Part shown: positions 34,862 to 43,821 of the stretch, in pieces
Layout of the letters: the number at the start of each line of letters is the position of its first letter
Position numbering within the stretch: the first letter of the stretch is position 1
NCBI GenBank assembly: GCA_025463565.1
Contig: JAODAT010000069.1
Coordinates: 1-45,047, forward strand
Reading direction: 5' to 3'
DNA: 45,047 bases
From: Microbacteriaceae bacterium
Lineage (GTDB): Bacteria; Actinomycetota; Actinomycetes; Actinomycetales; Microbacteriaceae
The notes under the pieces: model-generated
What the model was told of the DNA's origin: nothing
Database searches by the model: none
What the model saw: the letters and a program-made list of their open reading frames with translations, nothing else
Made by a program: the position numbers and the translations under genes

Positions 34862-35216
34862 CTCGGTCACCCACCGTCGCGGCCAGGGGGTCGACGTCGA
34901 AACAGGCGTGTGCGCCGGTGTGGCAGGCCGCCCCAACCTGGTCGACCGTCACCAGGAGGGTGTCCGCGTCGCAGTCGAAGGCGGCACTCTTCACGTACTG
35001 GCGATTGCCGGAGGTGTCGCCCTTGCGCCAGTACTCCTGGCGCGAGCGCGACCAGAACGTCACACGGCCCTCCGTGAGCGTGCGGCGCAGCGCCTCGCGA
35101 TCCATGTAGCCGAGCATGAGCACCTCGCGGCTGTCCCACTGCTGGATGATCGCGGGCAGCAGCCCGTCAGAGTTGAACGTGGCCCGCTCGAGCACCGCAT
35201 CGATACCGGTATCCAT
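34854..35216 (-). CDS. hisI: Phosphoribosyl-AMP cyclohydrolase
   Basis: HisI opens the purine ring of phosphoribosyl-AMP in histidine synthesis. The 120-residue protein has the zinc ligands Cys82, Cys98 and Cys105 (FDCDADTLL and [12 protein letters not shown]) and [14 protein letters not shown]. It is monofunctional, unlike the HisIE fusion of enterobacteria; hisE is separate in this window. It lies 5 bases after hisF and overlaps trpE by 8 bases, joining the his and trp genes. Confidence 0.96.
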   Translation of the reverse strand: MDTGIDAVLERATFNSDGLLPAIIQQWDSREVLMLGYMDREALRRTLTEGRVTFWSRSRQEYWRKGDTSGNRQYVKSAAFDCDADTLLVTVDQVGAACHTGAHACFDVDPLAATVGDRDD

Positions 35217-35221
35217 CGCTT

Positions 35222-35983
35222 CTACCTCACCGTCAGTCCCGCGGCGGCGAGCTCTCGCTTCACATCGCCCACGGTCAGTTCGCCGTTGTGGAACACGGAT
35301 GCCGCCAGCACGGCGTCTGCGCCGGCCGCGATCGCGGGCGCGAAGTCGGCCACCGCGCCGGCGCCGCCGCTCGCAATCACCGGCACACTGCTCACCTCGC
35401 GCATCGCGGCGACCAGCGGGAGGTCGTATCCGGTCTTCGTGCCGTCCGCGTCGATCGAGTTGACCAGCAACTCTCCCGCTCCGCGCTCGATCGCCTCGAT
35501 CGCCCAGGCGATCGCGTCGATGTCGGTGTCGGTACGGCCGCCGTGGGTGGTGACAATCCAGCCGCTGTCGGTCGTTCCGGCGCGTCGCACGTCGAGCGAG
35601 AGCACGAGTGCCTGCGCTCCGAACCGGTCCGCTATCTCACCGAGCAGCGCGGGGCGCGCGATGGCGGCGCTGTTCACGCCCACCTTGTCCGCACCGTTGG
35701 CCTGCAGGCGCGCGACGTCGTCGACCGAGCGCACGCCGCCGCCGACCGTGAGCGGGATGAATACCTGCTCGGCGGTCTGTCGCACGACGTCGTACATGGT
35801 CGCCCTGCCCTCGACGGTGGCAGTGACGTCGAGGAATGTGATCTCGTCAGCACCCTGCTCGTAGTACCTGCGAGACAGCTCGACCGGATCGCCCGCGTCA
35901 CGGAGTTCGAGAAAGTTGACGCCCTTCACCACACGGCCGTCGGCGACATCGAGGCAGGGAATGACCCGCACCGCGAGCCCCAT
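35222..35983 (-). CDS. hisF: Imidazole glycerol phosphate synthase subunit HisF
   Basis: HisF, with the glutaminase HisH, forms imidazole glycerol phosphate and AICAR. The 253-residue TIM barrel has the catalytic aspartates Asp12 ([15 protein letters not shown]) and Asp131 (LSLDVRR) and both phosphate sites (GGGVRS and ASGGAG). Its ATG shares one base with the hisG stop (TGATG). hisH and hisA are not in the window. Confidence 0.97.
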   Translation of the reverse strand: MGLAVRVIPCLDVADGRVVKGVNFLELRDAGDPVELSRRYYEQGADEITFLDVTATVEGRATMYDVVRQTAEQVFIPLTVGGGVRSVDDVARLQANGADKVGVNSAAIARPALLGEIADRFGAQALVLSLDVRRAGTTDSGWIVTTHGGRTDTDIDAIAWAIEAIERGAGELLVNSIDADGTKTGYDLPLVAAMREVSSVPVIASGGAGAVADFAPAIAAGADAVLAASVFHNGELTVGDVKRELAAAGLTVR

Positions 35984-36822
35984 CAGATTCTCGCGGCGTG
36001 GATCGGGCTGACCAGGATGGCGCGCGCGCCCAGGTCATAGAGCTTGTCCATGATCTGGTTGGTCTCATCCCGTGGCACCATCACTCGCACGGCCACCCAT
36101 TCGCTGTCTCGCAGCGGCGAGACCGTGGGCGACTCGAGGCCCGGCGTGATCTCCGACGCCTTTTCGAGCAGCACGGCCGGCAGGTCGTAATCCATGAGCA
36201 CGTACTGGCGGGCGACGAGCACCCCCTGCAGTCTTCGCTGGAGAGTGGCGATACCGGGCAGGTCGTGCTGCGCGCTGATCAGCACGGCGCTCGACTCGAG
36301 GATGACCGGGCCGAAGATCTCGAGGCCTTGCGCCCTCAACGTCGACCCGGTCGACACGACGTCGGCCACCGCATCGGCGACCCCGAGCCGCACCGCGGAC
36401 TCGACAGCGCCATCCAGCTTCACAAGCACGGCGTGGACGCCCGACTTCGCCAGGAAGTCCCCGACGAGCCCTGGATAGCTGGTGGCGACCCGCACACCCT
36501 CGAGTTGTTCGACGCCACTGAAGCGACCGGCTACCGCGGCGAAGCGGAAGGTGGACGCGCCGAAATCGAGACTCGCGATCTCCTCCGCGGACGAACCGGA
36601 GTCGAGCAACAGGTCCCGCCCGGTGATGCCGACGTCCAGCGCGCCGGACCCCACGTAGGTGGCGATGTCACGCGGGCGAAGGTAGAAGAATTCGACGTCG
36701 TTGCGGGCATCGAGGGTGTTGAGGGCGCGAGGGTCGCGGCGGCCGGTGTAGCCCGCCTCGGCGAGCATCTCCGCCGCCGTCTCGCTGAGGGAGCCCTTGT
36801 TGGGCACTGCGATTCTTAACAT
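35983..36822 (-). CDS. hisG: ATP phosphoribosyltransferase, long form
   Basis: HisG catalyses the first step of histidine synthesis from ATP and PRPP. The 279-residue protein is the long form: a type II periplasmic-binding-like catalytic core starting [24 protein letters not shown] and [16 protein letters not shown], then a C-terminal ACT-like domain ([20 protein letters not shown]) that binds histidine for feedback inhibition. It therefore does not need HisZ. It follows hisE after 50 bases and shares one base with hisF. Confidence 0.97.
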   Translation of the reverse strand: MLRIAVPNKGSLSETAAEMLAEAGYTGRRDPRALNTLDARNDVEFFYLRPRDIATYVGSGALDVGITGRDLLLDSGSSAEEIASLDFGASTFRFAAVAGRFSGVEQLEGVRVATSYPGLVGDFLAKSGVHAVLVKLDGAVESAVRLGVADAVADVVSTGSTLRAQGLEIFGPVILESSAVLISAQHDLPGIATLQRRLQGVLVARQYVLMDYDLPAVLLEKASEITPGLESPTVSPLRDSEWVAVRVMVPRDETNQIMDKLYDLGARAILVSPIHAARI

Positions 36823-36872
36823 CGGTAAGTCTTTTCAGATCGAATGGGCATCGGGGACAGCTGTAATGAAGG

Positions 36873-37136
36873 TCACAGATGTCGCCAGATGTCCGCGGGC
36901 GTGAGGCCCTTCGCGATCATCATGACCTGCAGGTGATAAACGAGCTGCGAGATCTCTTCGGCCGTCTCGGTGTCGGACTGGTACTCCGCCGCCATCCAGA
37001 CCTCGGCAGCCTCTTCGACGACCTTCTTGCCGATCGAGTGGATGCCGGCATCCAGCTCCGCGACAGTACGCGAGCCGTCGGGGCGCGATGACGCCTTCTC
37101 GCTGAGTTCAGCGAACAGGTCGTCAAAGGTCTTCAC
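36873..37136 (-). CDS. hisE: Phosphoribosyl-ATP pyrophosphatase
   Basis: HisE removes pyrophosphate from phosphoribosyl-ATP. The 87-residue helical protein has the MazG-like motif [16 protein letters not shown] and [14 protein letters not shown]. The GTG at 37136 ([15 protein letters not shown]) gives the standard actinobacterial length; an ATG at 37157 in frame is possible. GGAGG is only one base from the GTG, too close to work as Shine-Dalgarno, while TACGCT lies 6 bases upstream, so a leaderless start is likely. It is probably the first gene of the his-trp run; hisG follows after 50 bases. Confidence 0.95.
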   Translation of the reverse strand: MKTFDDLFAELSEKASSRPDGSRTVAELDAGIHSIGKKVVEEAAEVWMAAEYQSDTETAEEISQLVYHLQVMMIAKGLTPADIWRHL

Positions 37137-37140
37137 GCCT

Positions 37141-37191
37141 CCAGCGTATCGGCTCATGCGGTCCGCCGAAGCGCAGCTTCGTCGACGCTGG
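37141..37191 (-). terminator. Nested inverted repeat between FKBP gene and hisE
   Basis: Outer arms CCAGCGT (37141-37147) and ACGCTGG (37185-37191) enclose a compact CGAAGC/GCTTCG hairpin (37167-37172 with 37176-37181, 3-base loop). It lies 25 to 75 bases past the FKBP stop, so it may be its terminator. The proximal outer arm overlaps the putative hisE -10 box. Confidence 0.4.
37143..37148 (-). promoter_or_regulatory. Putative -10 box for leaderless hisE
   Basis: TACGCT on the minus strand, 6 bases before the GTG of hisE. Together with the 79-base gap and hairpin after the FKBP gene, this marks the likely promoter of the his-trp operon. Confidence 0.4.
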
Positions 37192-37215
37192 CGCTGGCAG
37201 CAAAGGCCCTCAGCT

Positions 37216-37590
37216 CTAGCGCGCGCCCAGCAGGTCGATGACGAAGACGAGGGTGCGGCCGGAGAGCTGGTGTCCGCCGCCCGCCTCGCCGTACGCGAGA
37301 GCCGGTGGCACGATGAGCTCGCGGCGCCCACCGACCTTCATGCCGGGGATGCCCTGCTGCCAGCCAGCGATCAACTGGGCGAGCGGGAAGTCGACGGACT
37401 GTCCGCGGCTCCATGAGGAGTCGAACTCCTCGCCCGATTCGAGGTCCACGCCGAGGTAGTGAACGTCGACGGTGTCGCCCGGCTTCGCCTCTGCTCCTGT
37501 GCCGATCTCGATGTCTCGGATGACCAGCTCCGTGGGAGCCTCGCCCTCGTAGAAGTCGATCTCGGGCTTGGTCTTGTTGAAGTCGCTCAT
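37216..37590 (-). CDS. FKBP-type peptidyl-prolyl cis-trans isomerase
   Basis: A 124-residue cytoplasmic FKBP domain that speeds proline isomerisation in folding proteins. Typical features are [20 protein letters not shown], the pocket residues in [31 protein letters not shown] and [11 protein letters not shown]. It has no signal peptide or lipobox. The ATG at 37590 lies 9 bases after the rpe stop, so it is probably in an operon with rpe. No clear ribosome binding site is seen. Confidence 0.95.
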   Translation of the reverse strand: MSDFNKTKPEIDFYEGEAPTELVIRDIEIGTGAEAKPGDTVDVHYLGVDLESGEEFDSSWSRGQSVDFPLAQLIAGWQQGIPGMKVGGRRELIVPPALAYGEAGGGHQLSGRTLVFVIDLLGAR

Positions 37591-37599
37591 AGCGACAAT

Positions 37600-38268
37600 T
37601 CAACCAGAGTGCGAGTGCGCCTGTGCTGCCGCGCGCAACAACGCGATCTGGCTCGCCGGTTCCCCCTGGTTGTACACGCTCGACCCGGCGACGAATGTGT
37701 CGGCGCCCGCGTCCGCCGCGATCGCAATGGTCTCTTCGGTGATGCCGCCGTCGACCTGCAGCCAGATGTCCAGCCCGGATGCCGACACGGCATCGCGCAG
37801 GAGGCCGAGCTTCGGCATGGTCGACTCGATGAAGCTCTGCCCGCCGAAACCCGGCTCGACGGTCATCACGAGCACCTGGTCGAACTCGGGCAGCAGCTCG
37901 AGGTACGGCTCGATCGCCGTGCCCGGCTTCACGGCGATACCGGCCCTGGCGCCGATGTCCCGCAGCGTGCGGGCGAGGGCGACAGCATCCGTCGCCGCCT
38001 CCGCGTGAAAGGTGACCGAGTACGCGCCGGCTTGGGCGTAGCCGGGAGCCCAACGGTCGGGGTCGTCGATCATCAGGTGCACATCGAGCGGCAGTGGCGT
38101 CACGCGCTGAAGCGACTCGACCATACGTTGCCCGAAGGTGAGGTTCGGCACGAAGTGGTTGTCCATCACATCGACGTGCACCAGGTCGGCCGTCGCGATG
38201 CGGGAGAGCTCGTGTTCGAGGTTCGCGAAGTCTGCTGTGAGGATGCTCGGATTGATGCGCACGGCCAT
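37600..38268 (-). CDS. rpe: Ribulose-phosphate 3-epimerase
   Basis: Rpe interconverts ribulose 5-phosphate and xylulose 5-phosphate in the pentose phosphate pathway. The 222-residue TIM barrel has INPSILTADF, VHVDVMDNHFVPNLTFG with metal-binding His and Asp, DVHLMIDDP, VMTVEPGFGGQSF and VDGGI with the second catalytic Asp. The ATG at 38268 lacks a Shine-Dalgarno but has TAGGCT 6 bases upstream. It stands 27 bases after rsmB and 9 bases before the FKBP gene. Confidence 0.97.
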   Translation of the reverse strand: MAVRINPSILTADFANLEHELSRIATADLVHVDVMDNHFVPNLTFGQRMVESLQRVTPLPLDVHLMIDDPDRWAPGYAQAGAYSVTFHAEAATDAVALARTLRDIGARAGIAVKPGTAIEPYLELLPEFDQVLVMTVEPGFGGQSFIESTMPKLGLLRDAVSASGLDIWLQVDGGITEETIAIAADAGADTFVAGSSVYNQGEPASQIALLRAAAQAHSHSG

Positions 38269-38274
38269 GAGAGC

Positions 38275-38280
38275 AGCCTA
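38275..38280 (-). promoter_or_regulatory. Putative -10 box for leaderless rpe
   Basis: TAGGCT on the minus strand, 6 bases before the ATG of rpe, in the 27-base gap after rsmB. The sequence TAGGCT-GCTCTC is nearly the same as TAGGCT-GGCTCTC before polA. Confidence 0.5.
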
Positions 38281-38295
38281 AAGGCCGCGCTGAAA

Positions 38296-39663
38296 TTAGT
38301 AACCGCGCTGGAGCAGGCAGATGAACATCGCATCGGTTCCGCTCGAGTGCGGCCACAACTGAACGCTGAGGTCGGTGCGTGTGCCGAGAGGCAGCGGCTT
38401 CTTGGTTACTCCGGCGAGCACTGCTGGCGTGTCGAGGCGGCTCACCTCGGGGTGGCTCTTGAGCACCGTGCCGACAACGCCCTCCGTTTCGGCCAGGTGC
38501 GGAGAACAGGTGACGTAGGCGAGGATGCCGCCCGGTTTCAGGGCCGCGAGCCCAGACTCGAGAAGCTCACCTTGCAATGCGGACAGCTCGGGCACGTCTG
38601 CGGGCACCTTGCGCCAGCGCGCCTCCGGGCGTCGTCGCAGCGCGCCGAGCCCAGTACACGGCGCGTCCAGCAGAACGCGGTCGAACTGGCCCGCGAGCCG
38701 TTGCCCGACTGCACGCCCGTCGCCCACCAGCACCTGCGGCGGATTCGGCAGCACCGCCAGCGCCTTTCGTACCAGCTCGGCACGCCCGGGGGTGATCTCG
38801 TTGGCCACCAGTGTCGCGCCTCCGAGCGCGGCCTCCGCGGCGAGCAGAACGGCCTTGCCGCCGGGGCCGGCGCAGAGATCGAGCCAGCGCTCCCCCGGCT
38901 CGACCGCACGCGCTCGGCTGAGTGCCAGGGCGGCGAGCTGTGAACCCTCGTCCTGCACGCGTGCCCTGCCTTCGTGCACCGCCGGCCACAGCGCGGGGTC
39001 CCCTCCGTCGCTCACTGCGGCGATCGGCGAGTATTTAGCGGCACGAGTTCCGCGAATGTCGGAGACACTCGCGAGACCGGGCAGGGCGACGAGGCTGACC
39101 CGCGGCGCGAGGTTGTCCGCCCCCAGGAGCTGCTCGAGCTCATCTGCTCGTCCGTCGGCGGCCAGTGCGCGGCGGAAGGCACGAACGATCCAGATGGGAT
39201 GCGAATATTCGAGGGACAGGCGTTCGTCGTCATTGCGCGGTTCTGCCATCACCTGTGCTCGCCAGTCTTCCGGCGCGCTCCTCGTGATGGTGCGAAGCAC
39301 CCCGTTGACGAAACCGACGGCGGAACGCGAGCCCACCTCCTTCGCCAGCTCGACGGATTCGTCGACAGCGGCGTGCTGCGCAACGCGCATCGAGAGCAAC
39401 TGGTGGGTGCCGAGGCGCAGCACGTCGAGGATCGCCTCGTCGATCTCGTTCGTCGGCCGGCGAGCGGCGAGGGAGATGACGGCGTCGTAATAGCCCTGCT
39501 GGCGCAGGGTGCCGTAGGTGAGTTCTGTCGCGAGGCCGGAATCCTGCGGGTTTAGTCGGGCGCGCTCGAGCTTCACCGGCAGCAGCAGGTTCGCGTAGGC
39601 GTCGGACGTTCGCACGGCGGTGATCACCTCGAAGGCGACGCGACGTGCCGGCTGCACGCTCAC
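38296..39663 (-). CDS. rsmB: 16S rRNA (cytosine967-C5)-methyltransferase, NusB-fused
   Basis: RsmB methylates C967 of 16S rRNA. The 455-residue protein has an N-terminal NusB-like RNA-binding domain (about residues 1-130), then a Rossmann methyltransferase with SAM motif LDLCAGPGGKAVLLAA and the two catalytic cysteines Cys336 (DAPCTGLG) and Cys386 (VTCSPH), 50 residues apart as in E. coli. GTG 39663 is chosen because it forms GTGA with the fmt stop; the frame is open to 39702. The fmt-rsmB-rpe order is conserved in actinobacteria. Confidence 0.96.
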   Translation of the reverse strand: MSVQPARRVAFEVITAVRTSDAYANLLLPVKLERARLNPQDSGLATELTYGTLRQQGYYDAVISLAARRPTNEIDEAILDVLRLGTHQLLSMRVAQHAAVDESVELAKEVGSRSAVGFVNGVLRTITRSAPEDWRAQVMAEPRNDDERLSLEYSHPIWIVRAFRRALAADGRADELEQLLGADNLAPRVSLVALPGLASVSDIRGTRAAKYSPIAAVSDGGDPALWPAVHEGRARVQDEGSQLAALALSRARAVEPGERWLDLCAGPGGKAVLLAAEAALGGATLVANEITPGRAELVRKALAVLPNPPQVLVGDGRAVGQRLAGQFDRVLLDAPCTGLGALRRRPEARWRKVPADVPELSALQGELLESGLAALKPGGILAYVTCSPHLAETEGVVGTVLKSHPEVSRLDTPAVLAGVTKKPLPLGTRTDLSVQLWPHSSGTDAMFICLLQRGY

Positions 39664-40586
39664 TCGCCCACCGTCGGGCTCCCGGTCGATCGCCCGCGCC
39701 ACCAGTCGGCGGCCCGCATTGGGCGCTTGCCGGCTGGATGCACCTCCAGCAGCTCGATCGGGTCACTCGCCGTGCCCACCAGCACGCGGGCGGGGCCGGA
39801 GAAGAGCCCGGGCGCCAGTGCGGGCTCATCCCGGGCGATCACAGCCTCGAGCACCTTCAACCGCTGGCCGTCGATCGTCGTGAACGCGCCGGGTTCCGGA
39901 GTGACTCCCCGCACCAGGTTGAGAATCTGGCTCGCCTGCTGCGTCCAGTCGATTCGACCGTCCTCCAGGCCGAGTTTCGGTGCGAGGGTGACGTCGCCAA
40001 CCTGGGTTTCTCCGCGGGCGGCGCCATCGGCGATTGCGTCGACGACCCGCACCAGCAGCTCCGCACCGGAGTACGACAGGGACTCCAGCAGGTGCCCGGC
40101 GGTTTCGTGGGCTCCGATCGACTGGGTGACCTGGCCGAAGAGCTCTCCCGCATCCAGTTCTGGAACCAGCTGGAAGACTGATGCGCCCGTCACGTCGTCG
40201 CCGGCCATGATGGCCCGCTGCACGGGAGCAGCACCCCGCCAGCGCGGCAACAACGAGAAGTGCAGGTTGATCCAGCCGAGCCGTGGCGCGGAGAGCAGCG
40301 GTTCGCGCACCAGGCCGCCGTATGCCACGATCACACCCAGGTCGGGTTGGAGCGCCATCAGCCGCTCGGTCGCCTCGCCGGCCAGACGATTCGCCTTGAT
40401 CACCGGCAGAGCGAGCACGTCGGCGGCATCCGCGACGGCGGTCTGGGCCAGTTCACGCTTACGGCCCTGGGGCGAGTCCTCGCGGGTGAGCACGGCGAGC
40501 ACGTCGTGCCTGCCGGCCGTCAGTGCCTGCAGGCTCGGAACCGCCGCGGCGGGGCTTCCCGCGAACACGATCTCGAGGTCAGCCAT
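39660..40586 (-). CDS. fmt: Methionyl-tRNA formyltransferase
   Basis: Fmt formylates Met-tRNA for translation initiation. The 308-residue protein has the catalytic triad Asn107, His109 and Asp145 in the NLHFSLLPRWRGAAPVQRAI and ELDAG segments (E. coli 106, 108 and 144) and the C-terminal OB-like tRNA-binding domain. The ATG at 40586 lies 16 bases after priA. No peptide deformylase gene is next to it. Its stop overlaps rsmB by 4 bases. Confidence 0.97.
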   Translation of the reverse strand: MADLEIVFAGSPAAAVPSLQALTAGRHDVLAVLTREDSPQGRKRELAQTAVADAADVLALPVIKANRLAGEATERLMALQPDLGVIVAYGGLVREPLLSAPRLGWINLHFSLLPRWRGAAPVQRAIMAGDDVTGASVFQLVPELDAGELFGQVTQSIGAHETAGHLLESLSYSGAELLVRVVDAIADGAARGETQVGDVTLAPKLGLEDGRIDWTQQASQILNLVRGVTPEPGAFTTIDGQRLKVLEAVIARDEPALAPGLFSGPARVLVGTASDPIELLEVHPAGKRPMRAADWWRGRSTGSPTVGE

Positions 40587-40602
40587 ATCTACCGGTACCC
40601 GA

Positions 40603-42573
40603 TCACTGGTCGAAGGGCTCCGTGTCGTCGAAGCGCACCTTCAGTGTAGGCAGTGCCGGGCGCGCGGCCGATGCCAACCGCTTGCGACGGGTGGTGGCGT
40701 TGCGGATCACCTCGGCTCGGAGAGCGGACGCGACCGTCGCGCCTTCCGCGTAGTCGAATCGAACGATCGCCCGCATTCCTGTGGCGCCCGAGGGCGCGGG
40801 TCCAACGTCGACCGGACCCAGCACGTCCACGTGGTCGAACTCCGCCACCGCTCGCACCGATGCCTCGACCGAGGCGGCATCCCCGGTCACGGTTGCCACT
40901 CGCACGGCCGGCGGGAAACGCAGGCGGCGGCGGTCGGCCAGCTCGCCTCGCGCATAGGCACCCAAGCGCCAGGTGGTCAGCGCACTCGCCAGCGCCCCGC
41001 CAACGCCCACCAGAATCGCAGGGGCTCCTGGGGCCGCCAGCGCGATCGCGTTCGACCACCAGCGCAGACAATCCTCGGCGACGCGCAGGCTCTCCCTGGC
41101 CAGCATCCGCTCGCCGTCGAGCAGCAGTACGGCGCGGTACCCGCCCGCAGCGATCGGTTCGGCCCCCCGGGTGGCTATCACGAGCGCCGGTGTTGAGCCG
41201 ACGTCGAGCACCTGGTGTTCTCCGTCTGCGATGATCACGCGCACTCCGGGAAAGGCGCGACCCAGGTCTTCCGCCGTGCGGGCACTCCCCTGGCCGACCG
41301 ACCGGAACGTGGTCCCCTCGCAGTTGCTACAGGCCCAGTTGGCGGCAATTCGCCCGCACCACTGGCAGGCCGGCACCGACCGTGACGTCTTCGTCGCCAA
41401 CGGGCCCTCGCAGAACCCGCAGCGCGCCGACTGGCCACAGGTGGCGCAGGCGAGGCGTGGTGCATAACCAGGCCGAGCCACCTGCACCAGCACGGGACCG
41501 TCGGCCAGCGCCTCGCGGGCCGCTCGCCAGGCGCTCGACGGGATGCGAGCCTGCGCAGCGAGCCGGTCCTCCGACTGCTGCTGCACGGTCGGGATGACCC
41601 GCGGCAGAATCGCGCGAACGGGCAACGCTTCGGCCAGCCAGCCGAGCTCGACCAGCCGCTCCACATCCGCGCTCCGCGAATGCCCGACGAAGGCAAGCGC
41701 GCAGCCCTGCTGTTCCTGGCGGACGAGGGCGGCATCACGGGTGTGAACGTACGGGCTCAATGGCTCGGCATGAAGCGGGTCACCGTCGTCCCACACGGCG
41801 ATCAGCCCGAGTCGCGCCGCCGGCGAATAGACGACCGAACGATTGCCGACGATCGCCAGGGCGTCCTCGCCGAGGCAGTCGAGCACGGCCCGATAGCGCT
41901 CCGGATTGCTCTGCCTGGCATCGAGATGCACGATGCGTTCGGGCGGCAGCACGTCGGCGAGAGCCGCGGTGAGCTGGCGCTGGTCGCGGTAGTCGGGCAC
42001 GGCAAGTATTGCGGATGCCCCGCCGGCGAGCGACTGCACGGCCATGGCCGCCATGGTCACCGCCCACTCGCCGACCCAGGCGCCGGCGCGAAGCTGTGTA
42101 ACCCGAGGAATCGCGTCGACAGCGAACCGAGCTCCTGGACTGATCGTGATGTCGTACCCGGAGACCACGATCGACGAAATCGGCGTCCGCGGGGTAGGCG
42201 GTTCGGCCAGCCAGCCCTTTTCAACCCGCACCTGGCGTTTCGGTACGGCGAGCCTGACCACGTCGTTCGCCGAACCGGCGGCACGGTCGGCGACCCGGCG
42301 GGCAAGCTCCCACACCTCGGGCGTCAGCACGGCGACCTCCGACACGACTGCATCGAGGTCGCTCAGCGGCCCCGGATAGTCGCCGGCCTCCGCGACCTCG
42401 ATGATGAAGCCATCGGCGATCCTGCCCGCGGACCGGATCGGTACGCGAACCCGGACCCCGGGCCTTGCAGCACCCCGCAGCTCGGGCGGGATGCGGTAGT
42501 CGAACAGCCGGTCCAGCTGTGGTAGCGACGAGTCGACCAGCACCCTGGCGACGCGATCCGCGGCTGGCGGCAC
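40603..42573 (-). CDS. priA: PriA-like primosomal protein N', helicase motifs degenerate
   Basis: PriA restarts stalled replication forks. The 656-residue protein keeps the N-terminal DNA-binding domain (ARVLVDSSLPQLDRLFDY), the zinc-binding cysteines (CATCGQSARCGFC, CQWCGRIAANWACSNC) and the C-terminal domain, but has no Walker A lysine: AWVGEWAVTMAAM stands where GVTGSGKTEVY is usual, and WDDGD replaces the DEEH box. It is therefore probably not an ATP-driven helicase, as known for actinobacterial PriA. The GTG at 42573 lies 3 bases after the metK stop. It is not the HisA/TrpF isomerase also called PriA. Confidence 0.93.
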   Translation of the reverse strand: MPPAADRVARVLVDSSLPQLDRLFDYRIPPELRGAARPGVRVRVPIRSAGRIADGFIIEVAEAGDYPGPLSDLDAVVSEVAVLTPEVWELARRVADRAAGSANDVVRLAVPKRQVRVEKGWLAEPPTPRTPISSIVVSGYDITISPGARFAVDAIPRVTQLRAGAWVGEWAVTMAAMAVQSLAGGASAILAVPDYRDQRQLTAALADVLPPERIVHLDARQSNPERYRAVLDCLGEDALAIVGNRSVVYSPAARLGLIAVWDDGDPLHAEPLSPYVHTRDAALVRQEQQGCALAFVGHSRSADVERLVELGWLAEALPVRAILPRVIPTVQQQSEDRLAAQARIPSSAWRAAREALADGPVLVQVARPGYAPRLACATCGQSARCGFCEGPLATKTSRSVPACQWCGRIAANWACSNCEGTTFRSVGQGSARTAEDLGRAFPGVRVIIADGEHQVLDVGSTPALVIATRGAEPIAAGGYRAVLLLDGERMLARESLRVAEDCLRWWSNAIALAAPGAPAILVGVGGALASALTTWRLGAYARGELADRRRLRFPPAVRVATVTGDAASVEASVRAVAEFDHVDVLGPVDVGPAPSGATGMRAIVRFDYAEGATVASALRAEVIRNATTRRKRLASAARPALPTLKVRFDDTEPFDQ

Positions 42574-42576
42574 CGG

Positions 42577-43785
42577 TTAGAGCCCGGCGGCGCTTCGGAG
42601 CGCATCAACCCTGTCGAGTCGCTCCCAGGTGAAGTCGGGCAGTTCGCGGCCGAAGTGGCCGTAGGTCGCGGTGGCGGCATAGATGGGCCGCAGCAGGTCC
42701 AGGTCCCTGATGATGGCGGCCGGACGCAGGTCGAACACCTCGTTGATCGCGGCGATGATCGCGTCCTCGTTGGTGTGCGCCGTGCCGAATGTCTCAACGT
42801 AGAGACCCACCGGCGATGCGGTGCCGATCGCGTAGGCGACCTGCACCTCGAGCCGGTCCGCGAGGCCGGCCGCGACGGCGTTCTTCGCCACCCAGCGCAT
42901 GGCGTACGCACCGGAACGGTCCACCTTCGACGGATCCTTGCCGCTGAAGGCGCCGCCGCCATGGCGGCTCGCACCGCCGTAGGTGTCGACGATGATCTTG
43001 CGGCCCGTGAGGCCGGCGTCGCCCTGCGGGCCACCGATCTCGAAGCGGCCGGTCGGATTGATGATCACCCGCGCAGCGTCACTGTCCAGTCCGACGAGTT
43101 CGAGAGTCGGTCTGATCACCAACTCTTCGATTTCGGCGCGGAGCTGTTCGGTGCTCACCTTCGGCGAATGCTGGGTCGACACCACGACGGTTTCGACCGA
43201 GCGAGGCGTGTTGCCGTCGTACCCCACGGTCACCTGGGTCTTGCCGTCGGGGCGCAGGTAGTCCAACGCGCCGGTCTTACGCACCTCGGCAAGACGTTCG
43301 GCCATCCGATGCGCGAGCCAGATCGGCACCGGCATGAGCTCCGGAGTCTCCGTCGTGGCATAGCCGAACATGATGCCCTGGTCGCCGGCGCCCTGGCGAT
43401 CCAGGTCGTCAGAACTCGAACCCTCGCGACTCTCGAACGCGTCGTCGACGCCCTGGGCGATGTCGGGCGACTGCGCCCCGATCGAAATGGTCACACCACA
43501 GGAGCGGCCGTCAAACCAGACATCGGACGAGTTATAGCCGATGTTCCAGATGCGATCGCGCACGATCGTCGGGATGTCGACGTAGCCCGAGGTGGTGACC
43601 TCGCCCGCGACATGCACCAGCCCGGTGGTGACAAGCGTCTCGATCGCAACGCGGCTGTGTGGATCCACCGTGAGCAACGCATCCAGAATGCTGTCCGAGA
43701 TCTGGTCGCAGATCTTGTCGGGGTGACCCTCGGTGACGGACTCCGAGGTGAACAGTCGAAGAGGGCTGGTGGATGCGGCGCTCAT
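42577..43785 (-). CDS. metK: S-adenosylmethionine synthetase
   Basis: MetK makes S-adenosylmethionine from methionine and ATP. The 402-residue protein has [20 protein letters not shown] with metal and phosphate ligands, the methionine/ATP signature [10 protein letters not shown], and the P-loop-like [26 protein letters not shown] stands about 5 bases before the ATG. The 36-base gap to coaBC is too short for a SAM riboswitch. priA follows after 3 bases. Confidence 0.98.
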   Translation of the reverse strand: MSAASTSPLRLFTSESVTEGHPDKICDQISDSILDALLTVDPHSRVAIETLVTTGLVHVAGEVTTSGYVDIPTIVRDRIWNIGYNSSDVWFDGRSCGVTISIGAQSPDIAQGVDDAFESREGSSSDDLDRQGAGDQGIMFGYATTETPELMPVPIWLAHRMAERLAEVRKTGALDYLRPDGKTQVTVGYDGNTPRSVETVVVSTQHSPKVSTEQLRAEIEELVIRPTLELVGLDSDAARVIINPTGRFEIGGPQGDAGLTGRKIIVDTYGGASRHGGGAFSGKDPSKVDRSGAYAMRWVAKNAVAAGLADRLEVQVAYAIGTASPVGLYVETFGTAHTNEDAIIAAINEVFDLRPAAIIRDLDLLRPIYAATATYGHFGRELPDFTWERLDRVDALRSAAGL

Positions 43786-43821
43786 GGATGTTCCCCTGTG
43801 GAGTGCGGTCGGATTGCCGGT

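Noticed and set aside
43786-43821. SAM riboswitch in front of metK
   Set aside because: The gap to coaBC is only 36 bases, too short for any known SAM riboswitch.
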